From Nephromyces sp. MM_2019 (lineage: Eukaryota; Apicomplexa; Aconoidasida; Nephromycida), in NCBI GenBank assembly GCA_015657535.1, contig JADHZB010000917.1, forward strand, positions 10,105 to 56,340: 46,236 nt of DNA. The letters run 5' to 3'. Position numbers and translations under genes: made by a program. Shown here piece by piece: positions 1-11,128 of this stretch. Every line of letters begins with the position of its first letter. Within the stretch, counting starts at the first letter, position 1. The notes under the pieces were generated by a model. That model did no database searches, was not told where the DNA came from, and was given only the letters and a program-made list of their open reading frames with translations.

Positions 1-168
1 TCCATAGCAGGTGTAGTATCATCATATGTGTGTGTGTCCATAGCAGGTGTAGTATCATCATAGGTGTGTGTATCCATAGCAGGTGTAGTATCATCATAGG
101 TGTGTGCGTCCATAGCAGGTGTAGTATCATCATAGGTGTGTGTATCCATAGCAGGTGTAGTATCATCT
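1..168 (-). repeat. 36-bp in-frame tandem repeat
   Basis: Nearly identical 36-bp units (top strand begins tccatagcaggtgtagtatc) run from the window edge to about 168, over four copies in view. They differ by only one or two bases each. Units are a multiple of three and encode THTYDDTTPAMD on the minus strand, so copy number changes keep the frame. More diverged, longer ancestors of the unit lie at about 169-290. Confidence 0.9.
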
Positions 169-846
169 GATGTTGGTGTATTATCTTCATCCACAGCAGG
201 GGTAACATAATTTGATTTGTGTGTGTTATCTTCATCCAGAAAAGGGGTAATATCATCTGATTTGTGTGTGCTAATTTCATCCACCACAGACGTATTTATT
301 TTGTGATTTTCAGATAGATTTTCCACATTTTTTTCGTCGTTTTCGAGGCTGGGGGTATTGGTGGGCGTTGGCTGAGTAATGGAGGCATGGGGGCCCATAC
401 TCTCCAAATAGGGCCCTGTAATACATGAAATAGTTTTGTGTGTGTCTGTGTATATGTGTATGAGTGTATGTGTGTGTATATGAGTTTGTGTATATGTGTG
501 TGTGGGGTAGGTCTGGGTTGGCTGTGGGTTGGGTAGGAGGTGTGTATCACTGCCTGTGGGTGGATGGTTAGGAGTGTGTTCAAATTATAAATTAGGTAAG
601 GGTTGGATATATTCTCGAGTCTTATATATAGTGTGTGCAAATGTGTGCGTAAAAGTGTTTGTGAGTATGTGTGTAAAAGCTATATATAATTAAATGACTA
701 ATTTCAACATAGATAAAAATGAATATATAATTACCAAATTGAGGAGTTTCAGTGTTGGAGTTCACATTTTTTAACAAACAAAGGTGCAAAGTTAACAAAA
801 ATATAAAAATTTTTGTTAATTTATTTTTGTAAATGTACCTACACAC
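1..846 (-). CDS. Secreted repeat-rich protein, 5' part (runs off left edge)
   Basis: Two exons read leftwards: 846-735 and 415-1, with a 319-bp intron. Exon 1 encodes a short basic start (residues 1-11) and a strongly hydrophobic stretch (about 12-26), a typical secretory leader, then NSNTETPQF. The donor leaves phase 1 and the acceptor at 416-420 (TACAG) resumes in the same phase. The mature part begins PYLESMGPHASITQPTP, then becomes acidic and Asp/Thr/Pro-rich. It passes through imperfect units such as DEDNTPTSDDTTPAMD into nearly identical 12-residue repeats (THTYDDTTPAMD) that continue past position 1. No domain is recognised. Leader plus acidic tandem repeats is a common make-up of exported or surface antigens of apicomplexans, so a secreted or surface role is inferred. 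The C-terminus and any anchor lie outside the window. The start is the first ATG of the leader frame; it could be slightly shorter. Confidence 0.65.
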
Positions 847-2643
847 AATTTCAATAATTATATTAAAGTATGTATATATATATATGTGTTGTATAATTGA
901 TAAATATGTGTTTGTGTATACATTTATTTTTTAATTTTTAACCAAATGTGTGTATAGGTGTTAAAAATTGTAATTATCTGAAAACCTACGAATATCTGTG
1001 TGTGTATGTGTACATATGTTTATGATTGTGTGTGAAACATGTGCATTAATTAAAATATATGTGTATATATAAGTTATTAAAGACTTATATTTGTGTGTGT
1101 ATGCTACTTAGAATATCATTTTGTTATAGATATAAAGTGAGTAAATTTGTTTTAAATTGTAAATTTGTGTATGTTTAAGTAATATTACATATATATACAT
1201 GTGTTAAGTATTATACTAAACACTATGTAATATGTATATAAATTTGTTTTTGGGATATATAAATACACACATATATATATTTATCTTGATTTATATACAT
1301 ATATGTATTTTTGTATATGTAAAAGTTAGTTTTTTTGTGTATTTAACTATGTAGTTGTGTTTACATGCACCTTATGTAAATGTGTGTGTGCACTATATAC
1401 ATAATGTTTTTGTTTTATCATGTGTGATGTATATGTTTGTGTATTCATGTAATCAATATTTTTATTCATGTGTTTATTATGTCTAAAAGTATCAATAATG
1501 TACTACAAATAATAGTGTATATAATTTAGTTATTGTATATAATATATTATAATTTAATAAATTGTTATTAGTTTAACTTGCACTCAAAATGAAAGTAATT
1601 TTAGTGGATAACTTACTTAGGTAAATTCATTGTGTAGTTTGATTAATCATCCAATTCCACATTTCCACACATACTTTCATTAATAATTTGATAATTATAT
1701 ATACATAAGCATTCTTAGTGTGTATATTTCTAGTATATGTAATTATAATCTTTGAATGTGTTAATGTCATTTATATTAAGGTGTACGAGCGTGTATAGGT
1801 ATATCTACTGTGTTTATATGTATGTGCTTTGTATGTGTGTTTGTATTTATATATGTGTAAATGCCTATGTACTTTGTGTATGTGAGAATTGTGTGTTTTA
1901 AAACATGGTAGGCATAATAGCCCAAACAAATTTTAGATATAAAAAAAAATTGTCAGGAAAATGTGAATGATTAAATATATACTAAATTTATATGAATTAT
2001 GTATATTCTGTTAACTTGCTAAAATTTTTATTAGGAATTTTATAATTTATGTATCCATATAAATTTGGGAAATTTAATACATACACACATTATGTTTTAA
2101 AAATATTTTCAATAAAATTCTACAAAACTTACATACACATTGAGCTTATTATCTATTTCTAGTGCACTATTTATATATACAATGTATATGCTTGTAAATA
2201 TGTAATTTGTATATTTGGAATTTTGAAATGTGTGTGTGTTATCCAATGTAATCTAGTTACAAATAAGATAGATATACAGGTACTTTTTATACACGCTGAA
2301 AATATTTATTTATAGTATAAATTCGTAAGATTATTCGCGAATATCATATTTGTATACACACAAAATGAAATATACTTTCCAGTATGTCATATATATCCAT
2401 ATTTGATTTTTACATTTTGTAGTTCATACATATAAACACATTCGTGTGTATATATAATTTATATATTCAATATAGCACACACATACATACACAGCGTATA
2501 AAATTTGTAGTACTTACATACACATAAATACGTACGCCTATATGGGGTACATATCACTTGCGTGTAAATACACACACGCACACAAGATTATATAAATTTA
2601 TATATGTATATAAATCATAGAATATATACACACACTTAAGCAC

Positions 2644-2679
<36 letters not shown>

Positions 2680-4704
2680 CGACGTCTTTATAATATATAG
2701 CTTAAATAAAATGTGTAGAAATTTATTTTTCTATTATTATATAAAATGTGTAAAATATCATTTTTATAATTTGTATATATTTATATTTTTGATTTATATA
2801 ATTTTATTTTGTTTGTATACATATTTTAAATTAATTCACTCAAACACACGGTGTAATAATGTGTATTAATTACCAGGAAAATTTTTTAATTGATTTATGT
2901 TTAAGCATAACTTTGCTTCTTGTGTAGTTGTAAATGGGTTGGTAGTTATAGTGTGTGTGGTTAGTGTAATATATATGTAAGTGTGTGCATGTAAGTGGTA
3001 GCACATGTTTAATTAAGTCTGTAGGTGTGTTTGAATAGTTCAAGTTGGTGTAAGAGTGTGAATAGTGTGTAAGTTGGCGTGAGTGTGTTAATAGTACAAG
3101 ATAGTGTGTGAATGTAAATTGCTGTACAAGTGTAATTGGTGTATAAGCACATTATGGTGCGTAGGTGTTATAATTGGTGTGTGTAGGTAAAATGGTGTCA
3201 TAAGTGATGTGTAAATCATTTTTAAAGTGAATTGGAAATTGAGTGCTTGGAGTGATGTATAAACGAGCTAACTTTACATACATTTAGATAAAAACTTCTA
3301 CACACACACATTTTAAGGTTCATACACATCTCTACCCAGTCTTCCCTCTAAACCTCACAATCCCACGCACACGCATTAACCTAAAACACACCTGCATTCA
3401 CACACACACATACATACACACCTACACACGCAACCCCACTCTCCTTCAACGCAAGCATATGCTAACTGTTTGGGGATATGTAAAAGCTTATCCCACATAT
3501 TAAACTTACACATAAGTTCACACATTTTTCTTGAGCTCTTTGTTTTTTTAATTAAGAAATAAAACTTTGTATATAAAAAAACACAAATTGTTTAAATAAA
3601 TTACGCACAATTTACCCACATACAAATACATTACACATATCTAATTTAATTGCACATCACCAAAGTATACACAATATATACTTATATACACAAAAACTCT
3701 TGTAAACATATACACACGAACACATAAACACACATACACGCACAAACAAGCACAAGCACAGACACACATATACACACACAATACACTTGTACTAAACACG
3801 CATAAAATACCCCTCATTGAAACACACACACCTATAAAAAATACACACAGATCCCCCCCAAAACTCAACTTCACCCAAATATACATTTCACGTTTTTTTT
3901 TCCAAAACTTCCCCTGCTCAGCCATTTTACGTATATCTATTCTTAGCTATATAAAATATATTTCAAATTATCACAATTAAAACATATATCTACTCACACA
4001 CACATCTTCAATTCTATTTACCAAGTAAATCAGAGTTAGACATAAGCTTATGACACACACACAGTTCGCATCATACGTCCACACATAGACATCCACACAT
4101 ATTACAAATCTACCCACTCCGCTACCCCTACACACACGCACGACACACTCATCTCCCCCCCAAATCACGCACACACACATACACTACCCACTTATAGACA
4201 CAAACGTACATTTATACAGACATAACAGTTTGTCTTCAACCTTACTGAGACGTTTTCTAGTTTCCCACTGTTTCATCTATTTTTTTTACAAAACATCTAA
4301 AATTCGATAATTTACAAACATTTGACTATTTTCAAATTCCATTATATAGGCGTCTCTCTTACCATCTTATCCACTTTATACAGTGTGTGAGGGGTCCCTT
4401 TAAAATTAGGTTACCCCTCTTTTATACTTACACATGATGAATATTTTTTTCTCTGATTCATTCCTCCCATTTGCTTGCCTATTTTCTATCCTTATCACTA
4501 CCTTGTAAGCCATGTACACACACACACACACAATACAATACTATATATAAATATATATAGTTATATATATACATAAACATAGGCAAATACACAACTCTAC
4601 CAAACATGTATATATACAAAAATACACACAATCTTATATACACGCTTACATAATTATTTAAATATTTTTTATTTTGTTAAAACACTTTTTTTTAACATCT
4701 AATA
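847..4704. other. Long AT- and TG/CA-rich spacer, no gene assigned
   Basis: TG-rich on the top strand to about 2.45 kb, then mostly CA-rich, with a TG patch at about 2.93-3.25 kb. An (AT)n tract lies near 2648-2677. Two short exon-like openings were seen. Plus 1589-1620 starts ATG, reads MKVILVDNLL and ends at a good donor (AG/GTAAAT). Minus 3925-3885 reads MAEQGKFWKKKRE and ends at GTATAT. Neither could be linked to a convincing second exon. The rest is low-complexity sequence whose long frames encode only His-Thr or Val-Cys runs. Confidence 0.5.
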
Positions 4705-5865
4705 ATGTTTAATTTCAGAATTTCAAACAAATTAATGGAGTTGAGATTACTCCCTTCCGCTTTATTGGACTGGGTAACTCTATTACCAACACACTTAATA
4801 CTTTACATAAATTAAACGATTTATATACATAATGATACACACAATCCCTTACACCTACCCTTTTCTAATAACATATTCCCACCCTATACACATATTCATT
4901 TTAAAATTTAAATTTAATTTTATATAATACACATTACACACACACATACATATAATTTTTCAGCAATATGAAAACTTTCCAAACCTTACACCTTACACAC
5001 TATGGATCTCAGAACAACTTAATAAAAAACACACACACATCGTATTGTTGTCCCTATTCACTGTAATACTTTTAATATGGATATCCAACAATGTTATTAA
5101 ACATCTAGAACATCAAAAAGTACTTTGTAAGTTTTTATATACGCACTTTTTTACAAACATTTTAATTACACATAATCACTAGTTATTCACATAAAATTGC
5201 TATACACACACTTGTTATATACTCGTTCTTTTACATAAAACTCTTTTAGATTACACACGCATTCTTATTTTATATGCTCACACACTTTTTTCACAAGCCC
5301 AATATACACACCGACAATATATCTGCACCTGCTATAAGCCTATATACACACATTATTTATATCACCCAAATTACACACGATATCTATACTCCTAATTTAC
5401 ACACCTCTCTAAGTACATCAATTTGCACTCATACTACTAAGCATACACTAATTTTCTCTAGAATATACACACATAAATTTTTATCATATAGATTGACTAT
5501 GTTTTTTATTTAGAGACACCACACACATATTCATACAGATACACTAATCTATACACTCACATTTTAATTTATATTAGTTGCCCAAGCAAACCAAGCTTAC
5601 TGTGGCAACCAAATGAGCACTGAAAAATATAAAGACAAGACACACACCAGAAATGAAATCTCCAAACTAATGAAGCATCCTGGTAACTAAAATAATTTCC
5701 ATTTACACCCATTTTCACTTTACACGAATCCCATTTGAAACGCACCCCACTTCACACACACACACACGTTACATACATTTTCTAGATTATTTAAAACTTA
5801 TGGAAGAAAGAAAAGGCAAAGGTGAAGAGCCATGGAATTGGCAGAAACGAATGAATTCTTCCTAA
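4705..5865 (+). CDS. Unidentified small single-pass membrane protein
   Basis: Four exons: 4705-4773, 4964-5126, 5578-5682, 5786-5865 (stop TAA). All junctions are GT-AG, phases agree (0, 1, 1) and the lengths add to 138 residues. Exon 1 starts MFNFRISNKLMELRLLPSAL. Exon 2 has one clear membrane segment (about residues 49-65, HIVLLSLFTVILLIWI) flanked by lysines. Exons 3 and 4 encode a charged tail with KLMKHPDYLKLMEE and KGEEPWNWQKR. An open segment after 5252 was left out because it has no donor before its stop. I do not recognise the family. Small size, one membrane helix and a basic, Trp-containing tail would suit a subunit of an organelle membrane complex, but that is a guess. CA repeats fill the introns and also enter exon 2 (KKHTHI) and exon 3 (KTHTR). 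Confidence 0.6.
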
Positions 5866-6664
5866 ATTATCGAAATTTAAAACACACACATTACACACTC
5901 ACACATATATTCAACACACACACACTAAACATTTAAAAACAGATCCTACACATAACACAGATATAAACCCTAAGCACAACGCAGACCCCATATATATTGA
6001 AACCACACACACACAGTCTACACATACACATATTTCTCGTTAGATTCTAACAATTTGTGAGGCACGTTTGCTTTTTATTTGTTTTATTATTTATTTTGGT
6101 AAAAATATGTGTATAAGAACACAATAAAATACACACATTTGATTCATTTTAGCTAAAATAATGATTTTTTTAATTTGATTTTGAAACATTAGGAAAACAA
6201 ATACAATTACACATACACACACTTTTACACAGATATTGTTTTTTTAAACCTTGTACATGAGTTTATAAAAGACTTGAAAATATAAACGATATATAGTCAA
6301 AATGTAAACACACACGCACACCTCTTAGTGATGCAGCTTATTCACATGATATATCTACACACACTAAACAAAACTATGAAAGGCCTGTATCCGTAAACAA
6401 ACATATAGATTATAAATGTATTATATAAACATTTGGGCTATATTAAAAAAACCTATAAATGGTGTATATTTTTAAGTAATAAGAATTATAATAAAATTAT
6501 ATAAGATGTGTAAGATTACATAATAATTTTTTAATTTGAATTATACAGGTTATATGTAGGTTTGTTAGTTGTTTGTGCATGTTTGTAAAATATGTTGAAT
6601 TTGCAACCTTTGGTGAAATTTCACATCATATCTTTGCGTAAATTTCATAGTGTCTAAAATTTTT

Positions 6665-6930
6665 ATGTTGTCTAAATGTGCGTGTATGCAAACCTCTTAT
6701 ATTGCACAAATGTGCGCATAAAATATCCTTAAATTGTACAAATGTGTGTAGCTAGACTTCTTATATGGTTTGAGTGTATATTTTTCTAGACTTCTTATAT
6801 GATGTGAGTGTGTGTGTTTGCAACTTCTTACATTGAACAAATGTGTGTAGCTAGACTTCCTATATGGTGCAATGTATGTATCTAGACTTTTTATGTGTTG
6901 TAAATGTGTGCGTGTGTAAGCTTTTATTTT
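6665..6930. repeat. Degenerate minisatellite, units about 35-45 bp
   Basis: About six imperfect copies of a unit with the core ctagacttcttatatg followed by a TGTG-rich spacer (for example near 6751, 6787, 6852, 6882). The frame it leaves open on the minus strand (RKSSYTHL-type units) is a by-product of the repeat. Confidence 0.6.
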
Positions 6931-7204
6931 AAAACACAAAATTTTGAAAGGTTGTGTTAAATAGTTTGAAGAATATATATCGTTCAGTAGTCTTTACTTG
7001 TTTAAATTGATATTGAATTCATTTTTAAATTTTTCCTTTTCAAAACTTATTTGAATTTTCACGATTTTCCATTTTCATTCAATTTTGGGTGGTTAGCCTT
7101 TTTATAACTTTTGCCAGTAATCTTATATTCTTGTTCGCAGTGTAAGTAGATTGGTCTAGCTAGCATCATTTGAGCTTATTGTAAGTACGCTTTCCTTATT
7201 TAAT

Positions 7205-7345
7205 CTTAGAACTAGTGTGTTGGGATATTACAGTGTGTATGTGTTGAGTAAGTAGTGTATGTGAGTTGTGTATGATATAGTGTATGTGAATTGAGTAGGT
7301 TATAGTGTATGTGAGTTGAGTAGGTTATAATGTGCGTGTTTGTAT
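7205..7345. repeat. TG-rich tandem repeat
   Basis: Repeated units of the type gtatgtgagttgagtaggtt separated by short AT runs, in a 600-bp TG-rich block. Confidence 0.55.
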
Positions 7346-8109
7346 AGTGTTGTAGTGTGTGTATGTGTGCGCACGTGTGTTGAATATGTTTTTATAGTGT
7401 GCCTACACTTTGAGTTTATCATGGTGTGAGTCTGCATTGAGCATGTTACACTGTGTGCGTGTCAGTGTCAAGTGTGTTGTGGTGTGTGTTGAAAATATTA
7501 CAGTGTATCTGTAGAGCATGTAATAGTATCTATGCGTAAAGTGTGTTACATTGTGTGTGTAAAAATTGTGTTAGAGTGTGTGCGTATGGAGTATACTAAT
7601 ACAGTGTGTATGGATCTATGTGTGCATATCTATGTGTCAACTGCATGTGAATGTGTGTGTGTGCGTTTGGCCCAATATGTGACTCTATGTGCACATACAT
7701 GCTTACTCATGTCTTTGTGTGCACACATATACCTGTCCAAATGTGAGCTATGATAAAGACTCACATGTTAATCAATAGATAATATGTTTTGTGTAAATAT
7801 ATAAATTGACAACTCTAAGCACATCTCATTGATAATGTATAAGATTATGATCTTACAAGCATGTTATAACAATAAAATTATATATAGCTTAATATTTATC
7901 TTAACATACACAATATCACATACCCTCATGGATGTTAATATTTTATTATAGATTGTCTATATCATACATAGTGTGAAATCCCTGACTCCATTATACCCTT
8001 TAACTTGGTGAGTGATTACACATTACCCTCGAGCTTCATCTGAACATACACATACTCACACACACATCCCTAAATCAATCACAATCATCTATCACCCACT
8101 CACAGACTC

Positions 8110-8215
8110 ATCACAAATACACACACAAACCCACACTCACACACACACACACACACACACATCACACACATGCACACACACATACATTACACTCACACAC
8201 ACACACACACATAAT
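8110..8215. repeat. (CA)n microsatellite cluster
   Basis: Dense (CA)n runs with short interruptions just upstream of the PEX3-like gene. The top-strand frame encodes only Thr-His runs and is not taken as a gene. Confidence 0.8.
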
Positions 8216-8444
8216 ACACTTACTCACACACACATCATACACTTACTCACCCACACCCACCCACACCCATATACCTACATCCACACAACCATTCTCTATA
8301 GCTTACAAAGTATGTAGAACTATTGGAACCACTCACCCACACACCCAATCCTACATATTAACACTATCAACTCCATATTTATAAATGTGTGTGTATAGAT
8401 AAAAGAAAACAACACACCCAGACCGAAATTTGTGTTTATTTAAA

Positions 8445-9796
8445 ATGCAAATTTTATCAAAGTTTAATGCATTTTTTAGGAGGCATTATGTAAAACTATC
8501 GATAACAGGGCTAACCGTGTGTACGGCCTATTATGGCTATCGCCTATATAATCATCTAAATCACACACATATTATGAAACTCATAGAATTAGTTTTATTT
8601 AATGAACCAGAAGCTAAGGGTATACCTAATGATATACTGAGATCTCAGATATACACACACCTTCAATTAGATCAAAAATGTTACCCATTTGGTGAGAGGA
8701 TGGAGACTATGAATAAGAATAAGAAGACATGGGATAAGGAAACAAAAATGAGTAAACTTAAAGAGTTTACACAAGATATATTTAGCTCATTATTGAGTGT
8801 TTTATATATTGAAGGCTTCATACAAACATCTATAGAAATATTAGCACACACACTACCCAATTCTGAAAACAAGACACTTATCTCAGCCATTTTCTGCCTA
8901 TTAAGATTACAAGATATACCTGACACTATGAAGGAACACCTTACACACCAAGAAGATATAGCTAAATTCATGGAGGCCTATATGAGACTATTAAATAACA
9001 CATTTATTACACACATTGAGAAATTGGCTAAAGAAGCCCTTGATACTCATTGGAACACACTTGAACCTACTACAAAATTTTGTATAGATCAATTACCCCT
9101 TATATATCTAACTCTAGCTCAATCTATACACACACATATACTGAGTGAACTAAAACACACACTCTTAGAATCTAAGGATTTAAAATCATCCATTACACAG
9201 ACATTTATTGATTTTATGTCTAAAGAATGTGTAGATAATGAGATGACTACACCCTCCATTTGTGTATATGAAAATATGAAACAATTTATTGAAAAGGCCA
9301 ATGAAAATGACTTACACATTGATGAACATCGACACATCACCGCTGCTCAAATTATACCTCTTGCTACTGTATTCTTAAATCAGCCCTTTGCTGAGCACAT
9401 ACACAAACAAACAGGTGGGTGTGTGTACGGATGGGAATTGAGTAGATGAGTGAGGGTGGTAGGTTACAGTGGTTGTAAATGAAGGTATAGGGTAATGTGT
9501 GTGTGTGTGTAGTTGGGCGTTTAGTGGTGATGATGATGGGGATATGTTTGTGTGTATATAGATGATGGTAGAGATATGTACATGTGTCTGTAGCTATGCA
9601 TATATATACAAATTTATAGATATGTGCTTGTCTACCTATACATGCATGTGCAACTTTACAAAAGTGTGTACCTAGCTATGTATGCATCCACTACTATATA
9701 AATATATTCGCTAAACATATCTATACACACACAAGATTTATATAAATCACCCTTCATTGTATATATTTTTTTTCCAGACTAATCAATGAAATGTAA
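8445..9796 (+). CDS. PEX3: PEX3-like peroxisomal biogenesis factor
   Basis: PEX3 is the peroxisomal membrane receptor that docks PEX19 and inserts membrane proteins. Exon 1 is 8445-9418; a proposed 19-bp last exon is 9778-9796 (acceptor TTTCCAG, tail LINEM, stop TAA), giving 330 residues against about 370 in human. The N-terminus has the PEX3 layout: a short basic segment with FFRRHYVKL (compare LxRHxxK in PEX3), then one hydrophobic helix (about residues 18-32). The middle has KLKEFTQDIFSSLLSVLYIE where PEX3 has its conserved LWxDLK-type helix, and the end has QIIPLATVFLNQPF, close to the LAKIIP motif near the PEX3 C-terminus. If the intron is not used, the frame reads on to a stop at 9447-9449. 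CA repeats enter the coding sequence (HTHI, IYTHL, IHTHI). The identification rests on these motifs from memory, not on a search. Confidence 0.6.
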
Positions 9797-11128
9797 TGTA
9801 TATACACAAGTCCTTCACATAATGAGAAGAATTAATTAGTATAGCTAGTAAGGTTTTTACACGCACACATACATACATACACATACACGTATACACACAC
9901 ACATACATACATATATATATATATATAGACACACACTCACACACTTATATTTACACACACACTATGTAAATACATATTTAGAGATTTATAATATATATTT
10001 TATATTAAAAGTCATCCGATATTTCCAAAGCTTATATATTAATATAAAATAGATATCAAATCTATTTTTTGTGTATAAAATTTTATAGTGTGTATTTCTT
10101 ATAATCTGTGTTCAAGTAATACTTCGCATTGTGTATGTGTATAAAATTTTATATTGTATTTATGTACAAATTCATAATGTGTGTATGTATATTATAATTA
10201 ATTTTTTTTTGTATTTAAATATAAATATCTAAAATTCAAACACCTTTTAGATTTGCTTAACGTATAATTTATAATCTAAAGATGTGTGTATATAATTATT
10301 AACTATATATGGATGTTGCATGTGCAAAGATATTTATATAAATATGTTATAAATTCACAAATTTTAGGATTACACACCATCAGACCTACACACCTTACTT
10401 CTATATATTGATTTTACCTACATACACACACAGATATATATATATATATATATATAATTTCTGATGTATAAATTAATAAGTGTAGTGCTTGATTACAACC
10501 TTTTTGAATTTAAAATAAATTTAAAATCAATTATATATTTTTTATGTTTATTATTTCATTATAAAAAAATTCAGCTGTAAATATGTGTGTTGTGTGTGTG
10601 TGTGTGAGTGTGAGTTTAAAAAATTAATTGTTTTGGGGGTATGTGTAGGTCTGAATTAGCAAGGGGTTAAGATTTAGAAAGATCATAATAAATAAATGCG
10701 TGTGCATGTGTATAATATAATCACATTCTATTTTTCTACTTATTTGAGATGGTGTGTAAAAATATGTGTGTATGATGACCTAATTTCACCAGTGTAATTG
10801 ATCGGTGTATAGCTTATGATCAATTCAATCATTTTACCTGTGTATGTGTAAGTTTGTGTACATATGTGTGGTCTGTGTGTATATGGTGAGTATAACCAAA
10901 GGTGTGTATAACTGTAGGTGTGTGTGTAAGTGTGGGTGTGTGTAAGAGTAGGTGTGTGTATGGGGGTGGGTGTCTGTAAGAGTAAGTGTGTGTAAGTGTG
11001 GGTGTGCGAAAGAGTAAGTGTGTGTATGAGTGTGGGTGTGTGTAAGAGTAGGTGTGTGTATGAGTGTGTGTACGTGTGTATATGTGTGTGTGTATGTGTG
11101 TACGTCTGTGTAATAATATTTTTGATTA
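9797..11128. other. Spacer between convergent genes
   Basis: AT-rich with alternating CA and TG blocks, (TA)n runs near 9911-9927 and 10435-10456, and a TG minisatellite at about 10905-11115. No coding exon was recognised. Confidence 0.5.
10905..11115. repeat. TG-rich minisatellite downstream of ADAT3
   Basis: Alternating units of gtgtgtaagagtaggtgtgt type, about 20-40 bp, ending some 15-20 bases from the ADAT3 stop codon. Confidence 0.7.

Larger units (their letters stand above)
5866..8444. other. Spacer with simple repeats
   Basis: CA-rich to about 6.5 kb, TG-rich at 6.54-7.76 kb, CA-rich again at 8.04-8.4 kb. It includes two minisatellite-like stretches listed separately. No exon with a non-repetitive reading frame was found. 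The last 30 bases before 8445 are the likely leader of the PEX3-like gene. Confidence 0.5.

Noticed and set aside
1..168. CRISPR array
   Set aside because: Repeats are contiguous without unique spacers and encode a protein repeat; the sequence is eukaryotic.
1589..1620. MKVILVDNLL start as an organellar ribosomal protein bL9
   Set aside because: bL9 starts similarly, but no downstream exon with the glycine-lysine motif was found.
3641..4180. Long minus-strand frames rich in Val-Cys
   Set aside because: They are translations of CA repeats; only the first 14 residues at 3925 look protein-like.
5252..5394. Extra exon of the 4705-5865 gene
   Set aside because: Open from a TTTTAG acceptor but it has no GT donor before its stop; skipping it gives an in-phase join.
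8012..8317. Plus-strand frame of about 100 residues made of Thr-His
   Set aside because: Pure (CA)n translation, no splice or domain support.
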